NCBI RefSeq assembly: GCF_030412785.1
Contig: NZ_CP125296.1
Location: 1,736,001 to 1,800,000, forward strand
DNA length: 64,000 nt
Reading direction: 5' to 3'
Source: Paraburkholderia sabiae
GTDB taxonomy: Bacteria > Pseudomonadota > Gammaproteobacteria > Burkholderiales > Burkholderiaceae
The stretch's first letter is position 1, and the number at the start of each line of letters is the position of its first letter. The position numbers and the translations under genes were made by a program. Below, one piece after another: positions 8,839 through 16,779 of this stretch. A model generated the notes under the pieces. The model was not told where the DNA came from and ran no database searches. It saw only the letters and a list, made by a program, of their open reading frames with translations.

Positions 8839-11394
8839 ATGTCAGGGATGAACTCGTGGCTCAAACAGCCACGCACGCTGGAGATTACCGGCAAGGCTCT
8901 GCCGCAATGGGCGGGCGAACCGCTGTTCATGGTCTCGCGTCTGCGAGGCAGGGAAAAGCTCGGTCGGTTGTCTGACTATGAGGTCGAAGTCACGACCATC
9001 GATGATGCCGCACTGTCGACGCGCGAGGCTCAGGCGCTGGTCGATGTCGATGCGTTGATCGGCAAGGAAGTGACGGTTCATATTGCCGTCGAGGGTAACG
9101 GGACCTGGATTCAGGGCGCAACAGGTAACGCGGGCGGCGCGAACATCGGCGCTGATATCCGCAAGCTGACGGGCCTGATTGTCGAAGCGAAGTGCATTGG
9201 TGCAGACGACCGGCGCGCGCATTACCGGCTCAGGATTCGCCCGTGGCTCTGGCTCGCGACGCTGAACCGCGACAGCAAACTTTGGCAATACCGCTCGGTT
9301 ATTGAGATCACTGAAGACGTTCTTCAGAAATATCCGTTTCCATACGAGTTGCGTCTTGCCGGACCCGGCGTCCAGCGACGGCCCTATCCCAGGCGCGAAT
9401 ACCAGCGCCAGTGGTGGGAGTCAGATTTTTCTTACCTGACCCGGCTTTGGCAGGAATGGGGCATCAGCTACTTTTTCTCGGGAAGTACGCTTGTCCTGTG
9501 CGACTCGCCCGGTGCGTACAGAAAGCATGGACCGGCGTATCAGACACTGCGCTATCTCGACCGCGACGGGCAGCGCATCGACGAAGAACATGTTCACGAA
9601 TTTCACGTCGCGCGGCAGATCACGACGGGCAAGGTGGCGCTGACCGACTACGACTACACGCAGTCGCTCGCCAATCTGGCCGTCAGCCAGGAGGACTACA
9701 GCAAGCGTGCGTTCGACAACGCCGAGGAATATGCGTGGGGTGACTACTCGCAGCCGTTAGAAGGTCCGATGGGTACGGCGGGGTGGCGTAGCGACCAGCA
9801 GTTCGAAGGCGAACATCTGGCGCGCGTGAAGGTCGAGGCGCATCGCGCGAAGAGTCTGCGCGCGAAGGGTAAAGGGAATCTGCGCGGGCTGATGGTGGGC
9901 TACACGTTCGCCCTCGAAGGCTATCCGCTCACGCCTGGCGACGGCGAATATCTCGTCACCTCGACCGACATCGAGATCGTCAACAACGATACGATGACAG
10001 TGCGCGGCGGGATCGAGCGGAAGTACATCTGCACAACGAAGTTCGCAGCCGTGCCCGCCAACACGTTTTTCCGCACGCCGCAGAAGGCGAAGAAGCCGCG
10101 TGCGTATGCGGAAACGGCCGTCATCACGGGTTACGGCGACGAGCCTGTGTACTGCGATGAGTACGGACGCGTGAAGGCGCACTTCATCTGGGACCGCCTC
10201 AGCCCGAAGGACCAGGACGCAAGCTGCTGGCTGCGCGTGGCGTCGGCATGGCACGGCGTCGAGCACGGCGCGATGTGGCTGCCGCGTGTCGGCCATCATG
10301 TGCTGGTGGGCTACTACGACAGCGACCCGGACCGGCCTTACATCATCTCGGAGCACACGACGGAGTTTCATCAGGCGCCGTGGCAGTTGCCGAAGAACGA
10401 TGCGCTGTCGGGCTGGCGCAGCCAGGACCTGAACGGCCAGTCGGCCAACAGCGTGCTGACGGATGACACGCCCGGGAAACTCCAGGTTCAGGTGGCGAGT
10501 GACCATGCGCAGTCGCGGCTGGTGCTGGGCTACAACACGCGTATCGACGGACACGCGGGACGGGACAAGGCTCGCGGCGAAGGCTTCGAGCTTGCCACAG
10601 AGGCCGACGGCGTCATCCGTTCGAACCGGGGCATGCTGCTGACCACCGAGACACGCGCCGGGGCACTGTCGCCCGTGAAGGACATGGGCGAGACGGTGCA
10701 GCGGCTGACCCAGGCCCGCGAGCAGCACGAAAGCCTTGCCGACCTGGCGCAACAAAATCAGGCGCAGGATCAGAACGCCGACCAGAGCGAGGTGGCGAAG
10801 GCCATCAAGGAACAAAATGATGCGCTCAAAGGTTCGACCGGTAACAGCGGCGAAGGAAACTTTCCTGAACTGGCGAAACCGCATCTGGTCCTCTCCAGCC
10901 CTGCCGGGATCGAGACCACAACATCACAATCCACGCATTTTGCGAGCGGTAAGCATATCGCCTTGACCAGCGGCCAACATACGAGCCTGTCGATAGGCGG
11001 GCGACTTCTGGCGAGTGTCATGAACGGGGTCAGGCTGTTTTGTCAGAAAGCGGGAATGAAAATGATTGCCGCCAGCGGCGACATCGATCTTCAGGCATTG
11101 AAAGATAGCATCAACGTTCTGGCGAAACTGAACATCACTCATACGGCAAATCGCATCACCATCACGGCCAAAGAAGAAGTACTGATCAACGGAGGAGGCA
11201 GCTATACCCGATGGCAAGCCGGGGGTGTTGAAACCGGAACCAATGGTAGCTGGGTGGTGCATTCTGGCGGCCCAAGCCTGACTGGCCCGAAAAGTTTGCC
11301 AGTTGAAATGCCGATGTTGCCGAAGGACGTGTGCATCGAGTGCCTGCTCAAACGTGCGATTCATCGCTCTGCCCTGGTCAATAAGGGAACCTGA
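8839..11394 (+). CDS. vgrG: Type VI secretion tip protein VgrG (TssI) with DUF2345 domain
   Basis: The ATG at 8839 follows AGGGAGA and gives 851 residues. The gp27-like part spans about residues 10-400 (GEPLFMVSRLRGREKLGRLS, then YRSVIEITEDVLQKYPFPYE). The gp5 OB-fold and VgrG core follow (about 420-560: VYCDEYGRVKAHFIWDR, WLRVASAWHGVEHGAMWLPR, VGHHVLVGYYDSDPDRPYI). Last come a helical linker (about 615-680) and a DUF2345 beta domain. The protein forms the trimeric puncturing spike. The last 30 residues (LPKDVCIECLLKRA) extend past DUF2345 with a CxxC and may dock the adaptor or effector encoded next. The adaptor gene begins two bases after the stop. Confidence 0.95.
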   Translation: MSGMNSWLKQPRTLEITGKALPQWAGEPLFMVSRLRGREKLGRLSDYEVEVTTIDDAALSTREAQALVDVDALIGKEVTVHIAVEGNGTWIQGATGNAGGANIGADIRKLTGLIVEAKCIGADDRRAHYRLRIRPWLWLATLNRDSKLWQYRSVIEITEDVLQKYPFPYELRLAGPGVQRRPYPRREYQRQWWESDFSYLTRLWQEWGISYFFSGSTLVLCDSPGAYRKHGPAYQTLRYLDRDGQRIDEEHVHEFHVARQITTGKVALTDYDYTQSLANLAVSQEDYSKRAFDNAEEYAWGDYSQPLEGPMGTAGWRSDQQFEGEHLARVKVEAHRAKSLRAKGKGNLRGLMVGYTFALEGYPLTPGDGEYLVTSTDIEIVNNDTMTVRGGIERKYICTTKFAAVPANTFFRTPQKAKKPRAYAETAVITGYGDEPVYCDEYGRVKAHFIWDRLSPKDQDASCWLRVASAWHGVEHGAMWLPRVGHHVLVGYYDSDPDRPYIISEHTTEFHQAPWQLPKNDALSGWRSQDLNGQSANSVLTDDTPGKLQVQVASDHAQSRLVLGYNTRIDGHAGRDKARGEGFELATEADGVIRSNRGMLLTTETRAGALSPVKDMGETVQRLTQAREQHESLADLAQQNQAQDQNADQSEVAKAIKEQNDALKGSTGNSGEGNFPELAKPHLVLSSPAGIETTTSQSTHFASGKHIALTSGQHTSLSIGGRLLASVMNGVRLFCQKAGMKMIAASGDIDLQALKDSINVLAKLNITHTANRITITAKEEVLINGGGSYTRWQAGGVETGTNGSWVVHSGGPSLTGPKSLPVEMPMLPKDVCIECLLKRAIHRSALVNKGT

Positions 11395-11396
11395 AT

Positions 11397-12290
11397 ATGA
11401 GTATCAACGAATTTATGAAACAGGTTCAGGGGCTCCCTGCCGATCCCCAGTTGCATTTCTATCTGATAGTGGATGCGGCACAAGACCCTAGACTCCTTGC
11501 GCAACTGAAGCAGGCTATTCCTGGTACGCGTAGCCAATGTCTGCTGACTCACGTCCAGGGACCGGACCTCGACGCGGCAGCGCCACATCTTCTGACATTT
11601 CCGCAGTTTGGCGCCGATACGCAAAGCTGGCAGTGGCTTGCCGACTATGGTCCTGCATTGCCTGCGGCTGTGAGCATCATTGCCACTTCACTAAGCTTCG
11701 ATGCACTGTATGCGCATCTGCACTCGCTCATTGAGGTTGTATTGCCCGATGGCGATGAGATGATCCTTGCGTTCTGGGACCCCGCGATTCTAGCGATGCT
11801 GGTTGGCCAACAGGATGACACCACCCTCCATGTCCCCGGCCCTGCTCTGACAATTCGGCAGTGCGAGCAGCTACTTGCCGGAGTGATGGCATGGTGGTAC
11901 TGGGATCGTACGGGAAAGTTGCATCAGATTCGGTCGAACACGAACCGGGATGCCGCCCAGAAGGTGATGCCCCCGCTCAGGCTTACTCAGACGCAGGTTG
12001 ACATGCTGGTGGAGGCAAGCGTGCCGGACCACATTCTGGGCTATATCCTGACCAACAAGCCTGAACTGCTGGCAAACATACCGAAACAGGAAAGATATCC
12101 GCGTGTCGAGAAACACCTGCTGGAAGCACGCAAACTGCATCTGCTGGGCATGCGAGACATTCTCGATTATGTGTGTGCTGCCTTGATTTATGGAGAGAAG
12201 ATGCACGAGAGCAGCGTGATCGAAGTATTGCTTGAGAAGGTCAGATCACGCCAGATCAGCTTGACCGAAGCGTTGGAGCAATTCCCATGA
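11397..12290 (+). CDS. DUF4123 type VI effector adaptor/chaperone
   Basis: The gene starts two bases after the vgrG stop and ends in an ATGA overlap with the next gene, so it is translated within the same operon. Residues about 20-145 match DUF4123: FYLIVDAAQDPRLLAQL, WQWLADYGPALPAAVSI, VVLPDGDEMILAFWDP. Proteins of this family (Tap/TEC) bind a specific effector and load it on the cognate VgrG. The C-terminal half (about 190-297) is helical (VEKHLLEARKLHLLGMRDIL) and probably recognises the cargo. By gene order the cargo should be the DUF2235 lipase two genes downstream. The family call is firm; the partner is inferred. Confidence 0.88.
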   Translation: MSINEFMKQVQGLPADPQLHFYLIVDAAQDPRLLAQLKQAIPGTRSQCLLTHVQGPDLDAAAPHLLTFPQFGADTQSWQWLADYGPALPAAVSIIATSLSFDALYAHLHSLIEVVLPDGDEMILAFWDPAILAMLVGQQDDTTLHVPGPALTIRQCEQLLAGVMAWWYWDRTGKLHQIRSNTNRDAAQKVMPPLRLTQTQVDMLVEASVPDHILGYILTNKPELLANIPKQERYPRVEKHLLEARKLHLLGMRDILDYVCAALIYGEKMHESSVIEVLLEKVRSRQISLTEALEQFP

Positions 12291-12769
12291 TAACTCGCCG
12301 CACGGTAGTGACACGTCTGATGGCGCTGGGCCTGTTTTATCCGCTGGTTGCATGCGGAGATCAGAAAAGAGGAATCTTTATGAATTCGAAGGTTGTGTTG
12401 AACGTGGTTCTATTCAGTTATCTTGACAGGCCAATTTTCGATGTCCTTCTTAATGGTGCCGACATCGGGGCAGCAGGCGCATATGGTGGCGGAAGAGGAG
12501 TGATCGCGGGTATGACGGTATCTCTTGGCTCGCAAACGTTGACGTGGCGCTTAGATGGGCCAGAGGGAACGTCCGGGAACGGCGACACCGTTACTGCAAC
12601 GAATGCACTCAGCCTGAGTTCTGAGCAGATTCCGTCCCGTGGCATGAGCTACCTGGGCGTGCATGTCTATCCTGATAGCACTGCGGAATTGATCGTTTCA
12701 CCGCACTTCTCAGAGCCGTCGCCGAGGGGCGAACTAATTTACAAGGAGAGACATCTCTATGGTCGGTGA
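12287..12769 (+). CDS. Lipoprotein, candidate immunity protein for the lipase effector
   Basis: The ATG lies in the ATGA overlap with the adaptor gene, and the end overlaps the start of the effector gene by 11 bases. The 160-residue product has a lipoprotein signal with a lipobox ending at Cys23 (PLVACG). The mature part is strand-rich (VVLNVVLFSYLDRPIFDVLL, GAAGAYGGGRGVIAGMTV). A second start at Met33 would make a cytoplasmic form. Immunity proteins against T6SS phospholipases of the Tle class are usually periplasmic or lipoprotein and encoded beside the effector, so this is the obvious candidate. The function is inferred from position and signal; I do not recognise the fold. Confidence 0.65.
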   Translation: MITRRTVVTRLMALGLFYPLVACGDQKRGIFMNSKVVLNVVLFSYLDRPIFDVLLNGADIGAAGAYGGGRGVIAGMTVSLGSQTLTWRLDGPEGTSGNGDTVTATNALSLSSEQIPSRGMSYLGVHVYPDSTAELIVSPHFSEPSPRGELIYKERHLYGR

Positions 12770-14714
12770 AAAAAACAGCCTGCAGGCAAGTCAAGCCTCC
12801 AACCGGGATGTCTCCGCCGGCCAACCTGGCCCGAAGCAGGATTGTTCGGATGTTGTCCATATCGCTGTGTTCTTTGACGGTACAGGGAACAACAAGGATG
12901 TTGACGAGCCGTTGAAGAAGTGGGCCAATCCGGCACGCATGTATGTCGCCGCTCAAATCGCTGCTGACTTGAGTAATGCGATCTACCCCATCTATGTATC
13001 TGGTGTCGGAACTCCGTTTAACGGTACGGCAAGTGACTGGCTAGATAAAGCAACGGTGACATTTCAAGATGACGTTGTAGGCGGACTCGGCGGCGCGGGC
13101 GGAACACGGCGAACTGAATTCGGCAAAAACAACGTCAATGAAACCTTACGCCGGGTGCTGCTCGATAACGCAAAAAAACTGAATGCAACGACGAAGGCTT
13201 ACGCAGAAAAGAGCAAGACCGAGAGTCTTGGCGAACTGAGCAAGGTACTGGAAGCGCATCGCCTGATCAAGATGATCAATCTGTCCGTCTTCGGATTTTC
13301 GAGAGGTGCGGCACTGGCACGCGCCTTCAGTAACGATTTCCTGAAAGACTGCAAAGCAGATAACGCGGGGAAACTGACGTATCAGGGGTTTCCGATTCGG
13401 CTCCATTTCATGGGACTGTTCGATACGGTGGCGTCTTTTGGTGGGCCGTCGATGAACATGAATTCTCCATTCACAGAGAAAAACCTGAAGATTCCGGGGG
13501 CCGTGGAACGATGTGTGCATTTTGTAGCCGGACATGAACTGCGCTTCTCGTTCCCTGTTGATCTGATCCGCCAGCATGGTCAGTTAATGCCCAACTGGAC
13601 CGAGGTGGTCTATCCTGGGGTGCATTCAGATGTTGGCGGCGGTTATACGCCTGTCGACCAGGGCCGATCAAATAACTATGCTCGCATCCCGATGCGCGAC
13701 ATGATGAACGAGGCGGTGAAATCGGGTGTGCGTTTGTTGAGCTACGACGATATCGCCACGACTCGTGCTGCTCTGTTTGCCGAGCGCTTCAAGGTTGAGC
13801 CAGAAACAGAAAGTGCATATAACCGCTACAGAAGCGCGGTTCCCGCAAACGGCTCGATCGAACAGCAGGTCACGGCACATATGAGGGCCTTGTACTCGGC
13901 ATATGGAACGATGTCACGCAGGGGAATTTCAACGCCCGATAACCAGGCCGACATAGGGCACAGGCTTGTCGGTCATGCAAGCATGGCGCGCGAGGTGAGA
14001 GCGTTGCGCAGCCATCGATCCGCAGCAGCCTTGCTGGCCGAGGATGCATCTACGAAGATTGGGTTTCAATTTATGGGTACAGCCTATGGCCAGATCGTGA
14101 AGCCAGACGCTTGGCGGTTAAAGGCGTGGGACAGCACAGCGAGCGAAGATGTGCTGACCTTCGTCGGTAAATACGTACATGACTCGAAGGCAGGTTTTCT
14201 GGCAGGTATTGAGCCCTTCAGCTACTTCCGTCCTCGCGGAATGACGGAAGCGAGCCGGAACGTACTGGAGGCAGGGAAGCAGTGGCTGGACGACAATCTG
14301 CAAGCCGTTACGGGTGGCGTAATCAAGGTCTACGCCAGCGCAAAAGGCATCGTGGTGGAAACCTGGCAAGCTGGTGTGGTAATCACTACCACGACATATC
14401 AGGTTGGGGAAAGATTCGTACTCGATACTGTGGAGGCGGGCCAGAAGTATGCGGTTGAGGTCTACCAGACCACCAGCAAAATCGTCGTCTCGAAAGTTGA
14501 TGAAGGGCAGAAGGCCATCATCACCTCCGTCGACGTCCTGCAAAAGGAAACATTGTCTGCCGTCGACGCCCTGAGGCAGAAGGCCGCCAGTCTGTCACAA
14601 CAAGTACAGCAAGGCGCCAGTTCAGCCGTGGCTGCAACCGGGAAAGCTGTCGATAGCGGAATGCAGGCTGTTGAAGACAGTTGGCAGACGACTAAAGCTG
14701 CACTTGGGCTATGA
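12759..14714 (+). CDS. Type VI lipase effector, DUF2235 (Tle1-like phospholipase)
   Basis: The 651 residues begin with the DUF2235 hallmark HIAVFFDGTGNN (34-45). The nucleophile elbow is GFSRG with Ser181. Probable partners are Asp222 (GLFDTVASFG) and His289 (YPGVHSDVGGGY), giving a complete Ser-Asp-His triad as in Tle1 enzymes, which cut membrane phospholipids of rival cells. No signal peptide is present, as expected for T6SS cargo. From about residue 520 to the end the chain becomes a repetitive amphipathic stretch (GGVIKVYASAKGIVVETW, KIVVSKVDEGQKAIITSV), perhaps for membrane contact or docking. It is encoded after vgrG, the DUF4123 adaptor and a lipoprotein. Substrate specificity cannot be read from sequence. 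Confidence 0.88.
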   Translation: MVGEKNSLQASQASNRDVSAGQPGPKQDCSDVVHIAVFFDGTGNNKDVDEPLKKWANPARMYVAAQIAADLSNAIYPIYVSGVGTPFNGTASDWLDKATVTFQDDVVGGLGGAGGTRRTEFGKNNVNETLRRVLLDNAKKLNATTKAYAEKSKTESLGELSKVLEAHRLIKMINLSVFGFSRGAALARAFSNDFLKDCKADNAGKLTYQGFPIRLHFMGLFDTVASFGGPSMNMNSPFTEKNLKIPGAVERCVHFVAGHELRFSFPVDLIRQHGQLMPNWTEVVYPGVHSDVGGGYTPVDQGRSNNYARIPMRDMMNEAVKSGVRLLSYDDIATTRAALFAERFKVEPETESAYNRYRSAVPANGSIEQQVTAHMRALYSAYGTMSRRGISTPDNQADIGHRLVGHASMAREVRALRSHRSAAALLAEDASTKIGFQFMGTAYGQIVKPDAWRLKAWDSTASEDVLTFVGKYVHDSKAGFLAGIEPFSYFRPRGMTEASRNVLEAGKQWLDDNLQAVTGGVIKVYASAKGIVVETWQAGVVITTTTYQVGERFVLDTVEAGQKYAVEVYQTTSKIVVSKVDEGQKAIITSVDVLQKETLSAVDALRQKAASLSQQVQQGASSAVAATGKAVDSGMQAVEDSWQTTKAALGL

Positions 14715-14825
14715 CCCATTAAATAGCTGCCAACGCTACTTTTTTGCCTCCATGCGTCGTTCACTTTAATTTGTCAGGTACGTCAATGGACGGAGGAAGT
14801 AGTCATCAAAAAGAGGAAGCATACG

Positions 14826-15083
14826 ATGAAGCGTAACATCTGTTGCGAAGGTGATGTGACCAGCCACGGTGGCAAGGTCATCAAGGTCAGCGGCGGCATG
14901 TCAATTGATGGTCGTCGCAATGCACGACTAGGGGACTGGGTCAGTTGCCCTGAGCATGGCGACAATCAGATTACTGAAGCCTGCGGGATGCTCGACGAGG
15001 GTGTACCTGTCGTCCTGCATTTATGTGCGACAGCATGCGGGAGCACAGTAATTGCGACGGGCAACATGACTGTTTCGGAATGA
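14826..15083 (+). CDS. PAAR-domain type VI spike tip protein
   Basis: The ATG at 14826 follows AGAGGAAG. The 85-residue product has the PAAR pattern of a glycine-rich, strand-repeat cone: CCEGDVTSHGGKVIKVSGGM, DGRRNARLGDWVSCPEHGDN, then HLCATACGSTVIATGN. Cys and His residues are placed to bind the single metal at the tip (SCPEHGD). PAAR proteins cap the VgrG trimer and sharpen it. This one has no fused toxin domain. It lies 111 bases after the lipase effector on the same strand, completing a vgrG-adaptor-effector-tip set. Confidence 0.85.
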   Translation: MKRNICCEGDVTSHGGKVIKVSGGMSIDGRRNARLGDWVSCPEHGDNQITEACGMLDEGVPVVLHLCATACGSTVIATGNMTVSE

Positions 15084-15144
15084 CAGGCATGTCGGTAGAA
15101 GACTTGTGCTCTGCAAGTCTGCACGCGAACATCATTGACTGATC

Positions 15145-16439
15145 ATGTCGAGCAAAAGTAAAGCGCCGCTGCCCGAATCGAGTCCCGCGATTCTCCATGC
15201 ACAACCATCTATCCGCCGGCGAGTCCTGGCGATACTGAAAGCGTGGCCCGCACGCTCGGGCTATGACCGCCATGAACGAGATCGCATGGTGCGCGACTGC
15301 GTGGCAAGCATCATCGAAGCATGGGGTGGGCGCTGGCTAAATCCAGACGCCGACCTTCAGGCGCTCGACCTGCAATGCGCGCGCGGCCACATCTGGCGCT
15401 TTGGCTCCGCAAAACTGAAAAACGGGCTGTGGTGTCCCCAGTGCTCGCACGAACAACGGCGCAGCGGCATTGACGCCATGCAGGCGCTCGCACGCAGGCG
15501 TGGTGGACGTTGTGTCTCGGAGACCTACGTCAGTTCTCATGGCAAATTGCGCTGGCAATGTCGCAACGGACACGAATGGACCATGTCGCCCATCAGCGTT
15601 CAGGCAGGTAACTGGTGCGCGGTCTGTCTGAGGATAGAGCATGACCGTACATGGTTGCCGCTGATGCAGGCTCTCGCCCTCCGGCGCGGCGGCAAGTGTT
15701 TGTCTGACACCTACGTCAACAGCCGCACGAAGCTCCGGTGGCAATGCAGGCACGGGCATATCTGGGAAGCGACGCCCGCTGGCGTTCGTGAGGCAGGTGC
15801 GTGGTGCCCGGTCTGCGCACGCGCGCGCCAGAAGCTGACGCTCGCCGACATGCAGGCAACGGCGGCAGAGCGCGGCGGGCATTGCCTTTCGGGGACGTAT
15901 TCGCACGTGAAGACCAAACTGCGCTGGCGGTGCGCCAAGGGCCACGAATGGGAACGATCTGCGGCGAGGGTTCGCAATGGTGAGTGGTGCGCGATCTGTG
16001 CGAAGCATGATCGCCAGTCGGTCGCGCTTGAAGAGTTGCGCGAACTGGCCATCGAGCGCAGCGGGACGTGCCTGTCGAATACCTATGAGGGGGCGCGCGG
16101 CCGTTGCGCTGGCGCTGTGAGCATGGGCATGAATGGGATGCTGCACCCGGTAACATCAAGGCGGGCCAGTGGTGCCCTCAGTGCGCGCGAATAGGCAGAC
16201 GCCATACCATCGAAAAGATGAAGGCAGTTGCGCACGAACGCGGCGGCCAATGCCTGTCCGAAAGCTACGTCAACGTCGAGACGAAACTGCAATGGGAGTG
16301 CTCGCGTGGGCATGTCTGGTTAACCACGCCAATGAGTGTACTGGCGGGTAGCTGGTGTCCGGCGTGCAAGTACATGAACCAGTGCACAACAGACGAAGCC
16401 CGACGCAAGTATCTCGATGCGCAGACACCCTGCGGCTAG
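15145..16439 (+). pseudogene. Six-repeat zinc-ribbon protein (DUF4379-like), one frameshift
   Basis: The frame from ATG 15145 runs to 16194 but turns to nonsense near 16090-16100. The matching sequence continues in another frame to the TAG at 16437-16439. Joined, the protein has six copies of a unit of about 60-70 residues: CxxGHxW, 13-15 residues, then WCxxC (QCARGHIW, QCRNGHEW, QCRHGHIW, RCAKGHEW, RCEHGHEW, ECSRGHVW). Each repeat keeps the Cys, His and CxxC that would hold one zinc, and is preceded by a helix with RRGG or ERGG. The break lies in a G-rich run (about 16088-16103). Such treble-clef ribbons are linked to nucleic acid binding, sometimes beside nucleases. The gene follows PAAR by 61 bases; a role with the T6SS module is only suggested by position. 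Confidence 0.7.
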
Positions 16440-16594
16440 AGTGGCTGGGTGAGCGTGCCTCAGTCTGCAACCGCCACCGCCGCACGCTGTAATGACTAGC
16501 ACCGCCCGGAACGGCAAAAATTCACGAACTTCCGATTTTTTGGGTTTTTTATGGGTTAGTTGTTTTTCTGCACACCGCTTGCAATCCGCCAAAC

Positions 16595-16622
16595 CCTTAT
16601 CCATAAAGGATTTCTAGCCGAT
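16595..16622. other. Candidate right attachment core (attR-like)
   Basis: The 28 bases starting CCTTATCCA and ending AGCCGAT match 1307-1333 with about 25 identical positions and a few gaps, in the same direction. They lie 23 bases inside the right copy of the hairpin repeat. An att role is inferred. Confidence 0.35.
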
Positions 16623-16644
16623 TTCGATGTTGACTTGCATTTAG

Positions 16645-16696
16645 CTACTTTACTTTGCCGCTGCAAAGAAAAGTAGGTGCCGCCCCGCACAGGGGC
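16645..16696. repeat. Dispersed hairpin repeat, right copy (inverted)
   Basis: Positions 16645-16658 and 16663-16676 form a 14 bp stem with one mismatch and a CGCT loop. GTGCCGCCCCGCACAGGGGC follows. The block is the near-exact reverse complement of 841-892. It lies between convergent genes, so it may also end transcription from both sides. Confidence 0.8.
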
Positions 16697-16779
16697 AACG
16701 CCAAAAGTACAGATACGAATTCGCGGATGCCAGCGAAAAACTACAAATGGCGACTAGCGTCGCAGACAAAAAACCACCA

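Larger units (their letters stand above)
16440..16779. other. Convergent intergenic region, right island edge
   Basis: Between the plus-strand zinc-ribbon gene and the minus-strand porin gene. It holds the T/G tract at 16536-16550, the att-like repeat at 16595-16622 and the hairpin repeat at 16645-16696. I see no gene. Confidence 0.6.
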
